58,531 nucleotides of DNA from Stentor coeruleus (taxonomy: Eukaryota; Ciliophora; Heterotrichea; Heterotrichida; Stentoridae), in contig MPUH01000389.1 of assembly GCA_001970955.1 (NCBI GenBank), positions 1-58,531 on the forward strand, written 5' to 3'. Position numbers and translations under genes: made by a program. Below the pieces are notes generated by a model, which did no database searches, had not been told where the DNA came from, and saw only the letters and a program-made list of their open reading frames with translations. Position 1 is the stretch's first letter. Every line of letters begins with the position of its first letter. Below are positions 40,263-50,366 of the stretch, one piece after another.

Positions 40263-41528
40263 ATGCTTCGGACAACAACCCCTAACAAGAAAGTTCAGGT
40301 CCGTTCTTTATCAAAAGCTGTCGAAGGCAACAAAAGTCAAAAAGTCATCCCAAGACACAGACCTTCCAACTCATACGGGGGAAATTCTCATTCAGAACGT
40401 CGACTTGAACTTGTCAAACAATCAGTCTCAGGGTCTTCACAAAAACCTTCAACCCGGCCAAGTTCCAGCAACACCACCGATCGTAAGTCAAAAGACCCTC
40501 AAAAAAAGCTTACCTTGCATAAAAAATCCTCATCAATATCAGAAAAACCACTCAGTTCAATCCTAACCTCCATGCAAAACACTCATAAACATAAACTTTC
40601 AACAGATTTAAAAAAAGAAAGAAATTATATACAAAGATTTGCCCACAGGACAAATACTGGGTTCATGCCAGGTAACCCAAATAAAGTCAATCAAGATAGT
40701 TTTATTATAAATACTGATATGAATTTTGATACATGCCTTTTTGCTGTAGCTGATGGGCACGGGATTAATGGCGAATATGTTTCTGGATATATAAAAGATC
40801 GCTACCCGATCATCCTTTCAGCTAATCCTTACTTTTTATCTTCACCATCAAGAGCTATTGTTGCATCTGCAGCTAAATTGAATAAAGAAATTAGGGCTAA
40901 GGATTTTGACACGAATTTCAGTGGGTCAACTTTTGTTTCAGTTATGATGAGAGGGAAAAAACTTTGGTGCGCTAATGTTGGAGACTCAAGAGCATTGTTA
41001 GGAAGACAACTACCTGAGAAAACTGGGACTAAAGGAAGTTGTAATCATTGGATGTCTATTGCCCTTTCAAGAGATCATAAACCTAATGAATGTGATGAGT
41101 CTGCTAGGATATTAGCTAAAGGGGGAAGGGTAGAAGCTTATCAGGATGAAGATGGAAACCCTTTTGGACCTTCAAGAGTATGGTTGAAAAATCAGAATAT
41201 ACCTGGACTTGCTATGTCTAGATCTTTTGGAGATAAGGTTGCTAGTACTGTTGGGGTTATTAGTGAGCCGGAGATTTTGGAATTTGAACTAAATTGTGAT
41301 GATAAGTTTGTGGTTATTGGAAGTGATGGGGTTTTTGAGTTTCTAAGTAATGAAGATGTTGTAAAACTAGTCGTACCATATTGGAGAAGAGGTGATGCTG
41401 AAGGTGCAGCTGAGCTACTTGCTAAGGAAGCAAAAGCTGCGTGGATGAGGGTAAGAAATATTTAGGAAGAAGAAGTTATTGATGATATTACATGTGTAGT
41501 ATTATTCCTTGAAGTTACAGCAAGTTAA
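40263..41528 (+). CDS. PP2C-type Ser/Thr phosphatase (PPM family)
   Basis: With the 15-nt intron 41451..41465 removed this is a 416-aa PPM phosphatase that dephosphorylates Ser/Thr with two metal ions. The first 120 residues are basic and Ser-rich, probably disordered. The catalytic domain then shows NQDSFI, FAVADGHGINGEYVS (metal Asp and Gly), GSTFVSVMMRGKKLWCANVGDSRALL, LSRDHKP, GLAMSRSFGDKVAS, EPEILEFEL and FVVIGSDGVFEFLSNEDVV (second metal Asp). The last metal ligand comes from DDITCVVLFLEV in exon 2; without splicing the protein ends at MRVRNI and lacks it. The closing intron is thus strongly supported. A cytosolic or ciliary signalling phosphatase is the likely role; the substrate is unknown. 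Confidence 0.95.
41451..41465 (+). other. 15-nt intron (PP2C)
   Basis: GTAAGAAATATTTAG, phase 0. Splicing joins AAWMR to EEEVIDDITC, restoring the final metal-binding Asp of PP2C. Identical to the AP-2 sigma candidate at 23503. Confidence 0.96.
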
Positions 41529-42093
41529 TATCTTTTATTGTTAGTTTGAATACTGTATATAATAAGTAAAAAACGGATTTTAAATATTAGATATTAAATT
41601 TTTATGATTTTATATGTTAAGATATTGAGGATTGCTATGTTTGGATATTTTTTAGTTTAAATAAGATAAAATTGGTGTTAGTTTTATTGAGGTTAGTATA
41701 TGATTTAAGAATATAGTAGGATGATATAAAATCACAATAATCCCATCTCCTAATTTTTATATGCATTTTTAATCCACATTGGAATGGTTAAGAGAATATG
41801 CAAAAATGGGGCAAAAAATTAAGCCTGAAAACTCCCTCAAACTAAACCCTCTACTCAAACATTTCCACACAGATTAATCCTCCATAATCATTTAGTAACG
41901 CTGATTATATACAAAAACACCTCAAAAATATCAAAAAATCTCACAAAATCCTAGATTCAACCCTATCTTTTTTCTATATTTTATAGGTTTTCAGCACATT
42001 TTATCAGAAAAAGTTTTTTCTTATGTGTTCTGATATAAAATCAAAAACTTTAATCAATATTTAGTTCTTTATACATCTGATTTATACCATTTA
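41529..42093. other. Intergenic PP2C / CCT gene
   Basis: First 190 bp are G-rich and C-poor (3' flank of PP2C); from about 41740 the strand turns C-rich and G-poor (5' flank of the CCT gene). The switch is sharp. No gene. Confidence 0.55.
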
Positions 42094-42438
42094 ATGGAAG
42101 ACATGGGTTGTGAAGTAATTATTGCACCCAAAGCAGTGAAGGCAATTACTCATTACTTGCTTATCCCTGCAGCTCCTTTATTGCAAGATCTGAGAATATT
42201 TCCATCTTATGTAGGTCTTTTATCATCGAACGACCGTGCGGCAAAAGTGAAAAAATATCTCGAGAAGAAACGAAATAGGAAATTCAAAAAGCATATAAGG
42301 TATGAATGCCGTCAAACTCTAGCGGTGAAAAGAACTCGAATCAATGGAAGGTTTGTTAAAAGCAATTCTCGGAAGAGTACAGAGGACGAAGATACCCTGT
42401 TTATCTCTGTCAAAAGTGATCCCTGTGAAGGGCTCTAA
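42094..42438 (+). CDS. CCT-motif protein
   Basis: A 114-residue protein whose middle (about 47-90) is a CCT motif, the basic helix region first seen in plant CONSTANS, CO-like and TOC1: RAAKVKKYLEKKRNRKFKK followed by HIRYECRQTLAVKRTRINGR and FVK. Conserved features are the leading basic helix (R..KV..Y.EK...RKF.K.IRY..R) and the closing R.R..GRF.K. In plants CCT domains bind NF-Y subunits and CCAAT DNA and carry nuclear import signals. Here there is no B-box, response regulator or GATA finger; the N-terminal 45 residues are hydrophobic and unrecognised. A DNA-binding or NF-Y-binding nuclear role is an inference from the motif. No intron found. Confidence 0.88.
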   Translation: MEDMGCEVIIAPKAVKAITHYLLIPAAPLLQDLRIFPSYVGLLSSNDRAAKVKKYLEKKRNRKFKKHIRYECRQTLAVKRTRINGRFVKSNSRKSTEDEDTLFISVKSDPCEGL

Positions 42439-42455
42439 GATTTCTGTATATAGTC

Positions 42456-42469
42456 TCCCCCTTGGGGGA
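42456..42469. other. GC-rich 14-bp palindrome after the CCT gene
   Basis: TCCCCCTTGGGGGA, 17 bp past the stop codon, stands out in AT-rich DNA. The two-base loop is too tight for a good hairpin, so a binding site or chance are as likely as a 3'-end signal. Confidence 0.4.
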
Positions 42470-42730
42470 TTCTCATAGTTTAGTTAACCCACGTTCCTAA
42501 AAAAGCCTCAAATCCCAAATTACATAATTTTCTTACCTTTTCTCAATCACCCAAAAAAATTTCTCTTCTAATCATAAATCCATAAAAACCTAATACCCTA
42601 TCCTCCTATAATCTTCCTTAAAAAATCGCATCTAATATTCCCAAAACAAAAAAAAGTATTTTCAACACAAACCCTATACTAAAAAGCAAATATCTTATAT
42701 TAAACCTTTAAATTCTTATAATCTAAACAT

Positions 42731-45031
42731 CTAACTAAAAAGGTCAGGATACCTATAAATAATCATTTTCATCAAAGTTTGATTTTCTAAAAACTGTATA
42801 TGTGCCGCTCTACCTATAAGTGTATCTAAGCTTTTTTCAGGCATTCTAAAATTAATATCAAGTCTACAAAGTGCTTCAACATTCATCCCAGACAATAAAT
42901 TCCTAGCCATTTCCTCATATATTTCTGCTCTTTCAGGCTCATTCCCAGTCTTTACCGATAATTCCATTCTTGCAGAATCATATGGAGCATATTGATCTTG
43001 ATAAGAACTAACAAGAGTTATATGTTTAAACCATCCAAGACCTTTTTTTGTAGACAACTCATATAAAAAACAACTTCTTAAATTTGGGTTTTCACTTGTA
43101 CTTAATTGTTGTAAGCATTTAGATTTTCTCCATTTCTTTAAAAACCACATCCCAGCATCAATAATTTTAGAAGAGTTGTACATATACCCTAAATGTGGAC
43201 TTGATAAACTCATATACATATGCATTTTAGATGAAAATTGTTCTAAATATGGTAAAGCTGCACGAATTATTAGCCCACCCATAGAGTGACCTATAAAAGA
43301 TAGCCTGCCTAAAGATCGATTAGGACACCATTCGCTTATAAAATTCATAACTTCTTGAGCTAGACGGACACCCATTTCTCCAATATCCCCTTCAGTGGAT
43401 TCTTCATTAGAATTCGAACATAAAAACAGAGCTTCAGGGTGGATTAAAGCTATATTGTTTTTCATAAGCCTCATATCAAAATGATTACCTTGGAAACCAT
43501 GGACTAAGACTATAAGATGAACACCTTTATATAATTTGCTTAGTCTATATGAGATAGAATTATCATTTTCTATACTTTCATCTGTGCTTGATGAAACTGG
43601 TTGGACACTATTTAATATGCTATTTTTTTCTCTAATACAAATATCTTCAAAAACTATTGGTCTAATATCTATGCTTTGAGATTGAGTTTCTTCTTCAATA
43701 GGCATGACGGTTCTTTTTTGATATTTTTTATCGCTACGTTTTTGTGATGCTAACTGCTCATGGAGTTCTCCAATGTTTTCTTCATGGGCTATAGAGAAAT
43801 CTTTTGTCCTATGAACCACACGGATTATGCTTTCACTGAGGCGATCTTTGATTTTTTCTTCTGAAATTTCTTGGAGTAAGGTACTTAAAGGCCGGGGGAC
43901 TAGTTTTATTAGCTCAAGAAGTCGATGCCATAGTTGGAATAAGGATCCAGCCATGAGGTTTATGTCTGATAAAAGAAGATTAGCAATTTTACAAGGGTCG
44001 TGAGAAGCTACTCTTTCAGAAAAACGGTAGCTTGTGTTTTGGCGCTCATCGTCTATACCAGATATACTTGATAAACTTAGTTCAGGATGTTCTTCATTTT
44101 CCTCTATACATTCTAAGGCTGAATCATTTAAAGAATCTAAATAGTTTTTTCGTAGAGGACCACAAATGTTTGGGAAACCAAGTCGGGGAAGGCTACAGAG
44201 CTGTGAAAAACTCAATTTTTCTTTGTTTGTTAAGCATTTACCAGCTATCATTACAAAGGTTGTTTTGAGCTTTTCAAAGGAGTTTAGGATTTTTTCAACG
44301 TATTCACGATATACTTTGTCAGTTTCTTCGGCACCTACAAAAGTTTTAGGCTTACCTTTGCTATCTCTAAACAAAAACTCAGCAAAGCTATTATATACTT
44401 GTTTTACTTTCCAGGTTTTGTTTGCTAAAGAGTTTAACGGGACAACGCGGTAACGGAAATCCAACAAAGCAACATGTGCCATAAGGTTAACAATAGAAAA
44501 GTAATTTTCATTGAAAACCAAAGGGAAGTACTCATGAACACCTTCTAAAGGTGAATAAACAACAAGTGTTGATTTCGTGACCATTTTAAAATCTAAAAGA
44601 TTCTGAGCGGCCATTTCATAAGCTTTCTCAACAGTAACTTCCCCTTCAAGCTCCGAAAACATAAGTTCAGCCTCAATACGAATTTCTCCTTTTTCCTGTT
44701 CAACTTTATCATCAATTTCTATTCTAAAACAAGCAATTTCATTAAGTTCAACCTCTTCTTCACAATATCTTATAAGAAATGCACTACTCGAAATTGTTTG
44801 ACTAGCTTCATCTTTACAAGCAGGTATCACATGATGTGGGTCTTGTTTTTGACTTTTTTTTACTTTTGGTATTGATGTTGTCACTATCATATAAGGATAA
44901 GCTGTAATTTTGTGTGGTACTAAGCCTGTAGAAACACTGAATCTTAAGTGATAAAGACCTTGATGGAAAAGGTCAACGTTTCTGAAGCTCTCTGTGTGAA
45001 GGGCAATTTCTAAAATAGCTTTTAATGACAT
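42731..45031 (-). CDS. FAM135-like alpha/beta-hydrolase (DUF676 lipase fold)
   Basis: A 766-residue protein of the FAM135 type. The N-terminal 150 residues form the conserved beta-rich entry domain (ILEIALHTESFRNVDLFHQGLYHLRFSV). The middle is variable and Ser/Glu-rich. The C-terminal third is a DUF676 hydrolase: HLIVLVHGFQGNHFDMRL (oxyanion strand), RLSFIGHSMGGLIIRAAL (nucleophile Ser in GHSMGG), MYMSLSSPHLG, and LVSSYQDQYAPYDSARMEL, which carries the likely catalytic Asp. A His near the C-terminus (RAAHIQFLE) would complete the triad. Such proteins are predicted lipases or esterases; enzymatic activity is not well shown for the family. Length and order agree with smaller FAM135 homologues in protists. 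No intron found. Confidence 0.9.
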   Translation of the reverse strand: MSLKAILEIALHTESFRNVDLFHQGLYHLRFSVSTGLVPHKITAYPYMIVTTSIPKVKKSQKQDPHHVIPACKDEASQTISSSAFLIRYCEEEVELNEIACFRIEIDDKVEQEKGEIRIEAELMFSELEGEVTVEKAYEMAAQNLLDFKMVTKSTLVVYSPLEGVHEYFPLVFNENYFSIVNLMAHVALLDFRYRVVPLNSLANKTWKVKQVYNSFAEFLFRDSKGKPKTFVGAEETDKVYREYVEKILNSFEKLKTTFVMIAGKCLTNKEKLSFSQLCSLPRLGFPNICGPLRKNYLDSLNDSALECIEENEEHPELSLSSISGIDDERQNTSYRFSERVASHDPCKIANLLLSDINLMAGSLFQLWHRLLELIKLVPRPLSTLLQEISEEKIKDRLSESIIRVVHRTKDFSIAHEENIGELHEQLASQKRSDKKYQKRTVMPIEEETQSQSIDIRPIVFEDICIREKNSILNSVQPVSSSTDESIENDNSISYRLSKLYKGVHLIVLVHGFQGNHFDMRLMKNNIALIHPEALFLCSNSNEESTEGDIGEMGVRLAQEVMNFISEWCPNRSLGRLSFIGHSMGGLIIRAALPYLEQFSSKMHMYMSLSSPHLGYMYNSSKIIDAGMWFLKKWRKSKCLQQLSTSENPNLRSCFLYELSTKKGLGWFKHITLVSSYQDQYAPYDSARMELSVKTGNEPERAEIYEEMARNLLSGMNVEALCRLDINFRMPEKSLDTLIGRAAHIQFLENQTLMKMIIYRYPDLFS

Positions 45032-45662
45032 GATTTATTAGATTTTTGAAGATTTAGAATGTAATTTTGTTGTGTAGTTGGAATATTGTCTTTGGTAATA
45101 GTTTCTAATATGAAACTTTGGGTATTAGGGAAGGATGTTAGAGGAAATGAGTTTATGAAAATTTTATGATTAGAAATTATGTGATTTTTTTATAACAGTA
45201 ATTTGATATGGGTTTTTATAGTTGTAAAAATGGATGATTATGGATTTTAGTAGTATTGGGAAGTTTTATATGATATAATATGATAGTTTATTAGTTAAAT
45301 GCAAAACTTATGTTTTTAAATAAAATAAGATGTAGATTGTGGTAGTGAATGAGATGATTTTGTAAAATGTGGTAAGCAATAAAGTAATAATATGATAAGA
45401 AAAGGTAGTTATTGTTTGAATAAGAAATTCTTTTACTATCTGAAAATTTCATAAAAACTCCTAAATTCGCATAAACCCTAAAAAAAGCACAAAAAATTCA
45501 TTCCCAAAAGCGGAAATCCATCTTACAAAAAAACTAAAAAAATCCAAACCAAAATCCACTCATCAAATCCCTTATTAAAATCCTCATTAAACCCCATGAC
45601 CACTAAATCTTACTCTCTTCTCTCCTAAAAATCCTCAATGAAGCATTCATATTATTTAAAAA
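45032..45662. other. Divergent intergenic region FAM135-like / LRR gene
   Basis: A clear composition switch: 45032 to about 45425 is G-rich and C-poor on plus, then from about 45430 to the LRR start C-rich and G-poor. The switch probably marks the border between the two promoters. No gene. Confidence 0.6.
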
Positions 45663-47996
45663 ATGAACCGGAGATATCTTGAAGAAACATGGACCAGACT
45701 AGAATCCGCACTTACAAAAGACAAAAAAAGATCCCTTTCACACAGAATCTCCAAACGTGCAATAAACTCCACAAAAAGACCCAGTTCCCGAAACAATTCT
45801 ACCAGCTATAAACTCCCAAAAGAGACAATTTCAAGAAAACAACTAAAAAAAATTNCCCTTTCACACAGAATCTCCAAACGTGCAATAAACTCCACAAAAA
45901 GACCCAGTTCCCGAAACAACTCTACCAGCTATAAACTCCCAAAAGAGACAATTTCAAGAAAACAACTAAAAAAAATTTATAAAGCTAAGTGTGAAGATAT
46001 GAATATACCAGTTTTACCTGATCAAGAATCCCGGTTTATAACATTTTGTATAAACAATTTCAAGAACCGCCATTTTCATATGAAAGAAGCTGGATTAGCT
46101 TCTAAATCAGCTTTTGCTATAGGTAGAGTACTGAAAACAGCATCTTTTGCATATGTGGATTTATCTAAAAATAGCCTTGCTGGAGATGGGGCTTATATAC
46201 TATTAAAAGAAATAAACGAGTCTCAGACAATTGTCCATTTAGACTTAAGTAATAATGAAATACTCCCTGAAGGTTTTGAAAATATTTCTATGATTTTAGC
46301 TTGTCACCCATCGATTATTAGTATTGATTTCTCATCTTATGAAGGACTTCATCGCAATCGTCTTAGTAATACTGGGGCAATTCATTTATCGAATGCTTTA
46401 AAGAAAAATATGCTTTTACAGTTTATAGGATTATCTGGAACTGGGCTTAATGATGGGATAGAGCATATAGCCTTTGGGATTACTGGAACTTGGAATTTAG
46501 TTAGTTTGGATTTGAGCAATAATGGGCTTATAGGTAAACAAATGGAATGTTTATCAAAAGCTGTAGTCAAAACCCAGCTGAAAATTCTCAATCTTAGCTA
46601 TAATAAAATTGCTGATGATGGATGCGAGTTTCTATCAAATATGATCCTGGGAGCGTATGAAGCGGCATGTCCTCTAGTAAATCTAAACCTTTCCTATAAT
46701 GGAATAACATCAAAAGGTGCAGGGAAAATATTCCACTCTTTAAGACTCAACATATTAATCAAAGACTTCAACGTATCTGGTAATCAATTTTCACAAGGAC
46801 TATCAACATATTTCACTAGTTTTTTGTCTGATAACTGTGTATTAACTAGTTTGAATTTATCATACTGTAATATCAAATCTGAATGTTTACAAAGTTTATC
46901 AGAAGGTCTTATCCGAAACATCAAGCTAGAAAACCTAAACCTTTCTCATAACAAAGCAGAAGATACTGGAGCACAGCATATTGCCCATGGATTAAGTAAA
47001 AATACTGCCCTTAAAAGCATAGATTTAAGCAGTTGTATGATTAAAGGACAAGGTGCTTTTTTTTTAGCCAAAGCCCTACGTGGGAACTTCACCCTCCAAT
47101 CCTTAAACCTTCGCGACAACTCAGTCAAAGATGATTCTGGTGAAGTCTTTGTTGAAATAACTCGAACTAACAAAAACTTCCTATCAATCAACCTCGACTT
47201 AAACCCTGTCAATCTAAAATTCGTTGAAAGCATAAAACAAAACCTTCAAGATAACCGCCGAGGGTATAAAAAACAACAAATTCCAATAATCAAACAAGAA
47301 ATCGAAAAAATGCGTATCCCACTTAACACCTATGAGTCCCTAAACACAAAAATCCGAATTCGCCTTCAAGAAAAAACTGATTTCGAACGTAAACATGAAA
47401 TAAACGACGATACCTTCGAAGAAATCAAAACAAATGAAGAGCAAAAAACCCAATCAATAATCTTAGAGCATCAAGTCTTACGAGAAAAAAACATAGACTT
47501 AAGTAGAAATTTAGAAGCTTCAAAAAATGAAATAATAGTAAAAACTATATAGAAACTTCAAATCCAAAATGAAAGGAAAGTTGAAGAACTTCATTTTAAA
47601 ATAAAACTTGCAGATATAGAAAATTCTCAATCTGAGAAAATTTGTATGATATAAATAGTGGCTGCGGTTAAGGAAAATAATATGAAAAAAAAGGAATATG
47701 TTGATATTGCGCTTATGAAATATAAGGAAAAATATGCTGAGGAGGAAAACTGTTGGGAAAATACTAAGGAAAATTTGAAGAATTTAAAGTTTTTACTTGA
47801 AGATCATAAAAGGCAGGTGGAAAGTTTGAAGATGCTGAAGGGAGATAATGTTGTGATGAAGTCGAGGAATAATAGTCAGATACCTTCGGAGTTTTTGGCT
47901 ACAGAGAAATTGGCGATGAATAAGAAAAAATACTCGCCTAAGAAAAAAGTTAAAACGCTGAATAGGAACCAAAGGTCGAGTTCTGCTATTAAATAG
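45663..47996 (+). CDS. Leucine-rich-repeat + coiled-coil protein (two introns)
   Basis: Exons 45663..47537, 47553..47643 and 47659..47996 give 767 aa as assembled, but 41 of these residues are an artefact of the duplication at 45733..45977, so the true length is about 726. A basic N-terminus is followed by ribonuclease-inhibitor-type LRRs (AYVDLSKNSLAGDGAYIL, IVHLDLSNNEILPEG, LKILNLSYNKIADDG, LENLNLSHNKAEDTG, LQSLNLRDNSV), about 13 repeats of 28 residues. After the LRRs come a charged coiled coil (RLQEKTDFERKHEIN...ENSQSEKI) and a basic, Ser-rich tail. Such LRR-coil proteins are common in ciliates as basal-body or axoneme components and scaffolds; a cytoskeletal role is inferred, not shown. 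Confidence 0.88.
45733..45977. repeat. Assembly joint: 122-bp duplication around a single N in the LRR gene
   Basis: 45733..45854 and 45856..45977 are the same 122 bp with one T/C difference, separated by N at 45855. Copy plus N is 123 bp, a multiple of three, so the reading frame survives and the duplicated peptide looks real. Identical layout at two other gaps points to unmerged contig ends. Confidence 0.85.
47538..47552 (+). other. 15-nt intron (LRR gene intron 1)
   Basis: GTAAAAACTATATAG, phase 0, ends in an in-frame stop if unspliced; removal continues the coiled coil as KLQIQNERKVEEL. Confidence 0.92.
47644..47658 (+). other. 15-nt intron (LRR gene intron 2)
   Basis: GTATGATATAAATAG, phase 1. 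Removal joins QSEKI to LAAVKENNMKKKEY and carries the frame to 47996. A at position 10. Confidence 0.9.
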
Positions 47997-48548
47997 CTTT
48001 TGGATGAATTTATAATTTTATGAGATGAGTTGGATTTTGGAAGAATTTACATGATTTTATATGAATATGCTTTATTGTGTAGTTTTATAGTAGGTCTAGA
48101 TTTGAATCTTGGGTTTCAAATAGTTAAATTATAGCTACATTTTGATTAAAAAAGTAGTAAATTTTCTTTGAAAATGCAAGGTCTGACCTATTTATAAAGT
48201 ATGGTTTTTAAACTAAAAACCTTCTCCCTTTCCTTTCCTCTAATTCTATCCTAAAAATACCTTAACCTCAACAAAACTCTTATATTTGTATTATCATGCC
48301 ACACTACATCCTAATCCTCTCTACAGCCTATCTTCTCATCATTAAATCCAAGCACAACCTCTCACTTCAAACCAAAACCATTTTCTTATAAAATCTCATC
48401 AAAATCTTCCAAAAAATCATATAATTTCCCTATAATATCCTCTCATAAAATCTAACCTAAAAAATAATTTTAACATAATATTTTTTTTTGTCTACAAAAC
48501 ATCATTTCTCTAAAATAACAATTCATTACTAATTCTCATACATCTCTA
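47997..48548. other. Convergent intergenic region, no gene seen
   Basis: Left half G-rich (3' flank of the LRR gene), right half C-rich on plus (3' flank of the minus-strand Myb gene, G-rich in its sense). No gene or RNA recognised. Confidence 0.55.
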
Positions 48549-49244
48549 TTACATCCAAACCTCATCTTCACTAATCCCTGTCTCACTCCAAGAGAATTCT
48601 ACCCGATCATCCTTATTCAGATCTATATTCATATTCTGAGTCAAATCATAACAAGTTTTATCTTCAAAATCCTGCTGGGCAAAAGGCATTGAAGACAAAC
48701 AATCATTAGCCCCATCTTGATTTCTTCCTTTCTCAGTCTCTTCTCTTAATTTTTGTCTTCTTTTAAGTCTATTAAAAACAATCGCAGCTAATTGTGGACT
48801 ATACTTTTTCAATTGTTCCTTAGACCCATCCATACCTTTTATACTCCTATAAACTTTCCTAAGTGTTGAATAAAAGTGGTTTTTAATCGAATTGTCTGTG
48901 CGTCCTTTTATAAAACCAGAAATCTCAGCCCATTTATTGCCGACTTTATCATGCTGAGTAAACAAAACTAGCTCTTCTTCAAAACTCCATCGATCTTTAT
49001 TGATTCCAGCATTTAAATGATTATGCCAACGTTCTCGACATTGCTTACTTGATCGTTTTATATCTGGACAAGCTTGATTGAGTTTGTAGGATATTAGAGT
49101 CCAATATTTAGTTCCGTTTTCTTCAACGATTTTGCTCATCATTTCATCTTCTTTGATTGTCCAAGGCCTTCTTTTCTCTTTTTTTATCTTATAGTTGTTT
49201 TTATAAGCTCTTTTCTTTGTATGTCTCTGAGCTGATTTTTGCAT
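48549..49244 (-). CDS. R2R3 Myb-domain transcription factor
   Basis: A 231-residue Myb protein. After a basic N-terminus, two Myb repeats follow: R2 RRPWTIKEDEMMSKIVEEN...KYWTLISYKLN...RSSKQCRERWHNHLN (spaced Trp residues; QCRERWxxxL in the recognition helix) and R3 KDRWSFEEELVLFTQHDKVGNKWAEISGFIKGRTDNSIKNHFYSTLRK (the GRTDNxIKNxFxS recognition helix is close to c-Myb and CDC5). This two-repeat unit binds AACNG-type DNA sites. The C-terminal 100 residues are acidic with no known domain and might be a transactivation region. No intron found. The first ATG is used, and upstream codons contain stops. Confidence 0.94.
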   Translation of the reverse strand: MQKSAQRHTKKRAYKNNYKIKKEKRRPWTIKEDEMMSKIVEENGTKYWTLISYKLNQACPDIKRSSKQCRERWHNHLNAGINKDRWSFEEELVLFTQHDKVGNKWAEISGFIKGRTDNSIKNHFYSTLRKVYRSIKGMDGSKEQLKKYSPQLAAIVFNRLKRRQKLREETEKGRNQDGANDCLSSMPFAQQDFEDKTCYDLTQNMNIDLNKDDRVEFSWSETGISEDEVWM

Positions 49245-49995
49245 TTATTAGTAATAATTCATTAAAATTAGTTTTTTTTATAGGCTTAAAGTATAGTTAT
49301 ACAGTGATATTATTGAGTTTTTGTGATATGGAAGAGCTTTATAGTTATTGGCTAGAGGTTGTAATTTATGAATTTTAGTGAAAAAATCTAAGGTTTTGAG
49401 TGTAAAGTAGTTATCTTGATATAGTTTTTGTTTATGAGGAAGATTTTGGATTTTGAATGGCTTGGTTGATAGGTTGGGACCTTAAAGGATAGATATATCT
49501 TGTCTTTGATCTTGAGGTGTTTCTTTATATGCTTATAATATGCAAGATCTTATATGTGAGTTATGGGGGAAATGGAAAAATTAACCCATTTTTTTATATA
49601 AAGATCACTTACATCAGCTGATGCTTGGTTATTGAATATAGTTGAAAGATTTTTTACAGCTTTGTTATCGAAGTTAATTAAATTTTCTGAGATTTTGTTA
49701 GGTATTAACCAGTTTTTGTAAATTAATTTCTGAGAGGGTTAATTGAAGTTAGGAACTGGAGTTGTAGGTTTGGGTTTTATGATGGTTTTTGGTTTGAGAT
49801 GGTTACTTGCAGTTTCTTTTTGGAATTTGCCCTAAGATATCCAACCAATAAAGATTCATGTGAATTTTATAGATGATATAATCAAGATCATATTATACCC
49901 CCTTATAATAACCATTAAGACTTTCATGCTTTAGATTACTAATAAACCTAACTCTATTATTATTCAAAAGTAACTTAATAAGTAAATAAGTTTAT
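49245..49995. other. Intergenic, no gene seen
   Basis: 750 bp, AT-rich and mostly G-rich on plus next to the Myb start. Short open frames here are noise. No relic pattern that I can support. Confidence 0.5.
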
Positions 49996-50358
49996 CTATT
50001 TAAAGCCTGCTCTTTTTAAAGCTTCTTCTTGTAAAGTGTCAAGTTCAAGTCTTTTTGCTGAGATTCTTGAGAAATCTTCATTTGATAATATCCCATCACC
50101 TATTGCTTGACCCAGCATATCATCAGGATGTACTTTTATTATCATTGAATCCATGTAAAAGACTTTACTAACATGACGGTTTTTCATGCATTGAGCTAAG
50201 TTCCCGAATTGTTTACGGAATAGATTCACTGGGTCAGTCGGATGTAAACTTTGCATTATCGGGGTGACTTCCGCTGTTGAAAGCTGTAATCTGTATTTAC
50301 ACTCTCTGCAAAAACAGTCTATTAGGAAATGAATGAACCTGGCCTCAGATGACTCCAT
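49996..50358 (-). CDS. Unknown conserved-looking protein, 120 aa
   Basis: A compact 120-residue protein, alpha-helical by composition, with no signal peptide or membrane segment. Recognisable features: a Cys pair in FLIDCFCRECKYRLQL, a central segment NLAQCMKNRHVSKVFYMDSMIIKVHPDDMLG, and a charged C-terminal helix RISAKRLELDTLQEEALKRAGFK. Even composition and the absence of low complexity suggest a real, folded protein. I do not recognise the family. Its start codon lies only 8 bp after the stop of the phosphodiesterase gene on the same strand. No 15-nt intron can fuse the two: the only nearby GT gives 13 or 17 nt to an AG. It may share a transcript or have a promoter inside the upstream gene. 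Confidence 0.65.
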   Translation of the reverse strand: MESSEARFIHFLIDCFCRECKYRLQLSTAEVTPIMQSLHPTDPVNLFRKQFGNLAQCMKNRHVSKVFYMDSMIIKVHPDDMLGQAIGDGILSNEDFSRISAKRLELDTLQEEALKRAGFK

Positions 50359-50366
50359 TATTTATC

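Noticed and set aside
40180..40566. 128-aa plus-strand frame overlapping the start of PP2C
   Set aside because: Out-of-frame shadow of the PP2C N-terminal coding region.
42456..42469. Palindrome TCCCCCTTGGGGGA as a terminator hairpin
   Set aside because: A two-base loop is sterically poor, no T-run follows, and ciliate genes are not known to end this way; kept only as a noted palindrome.
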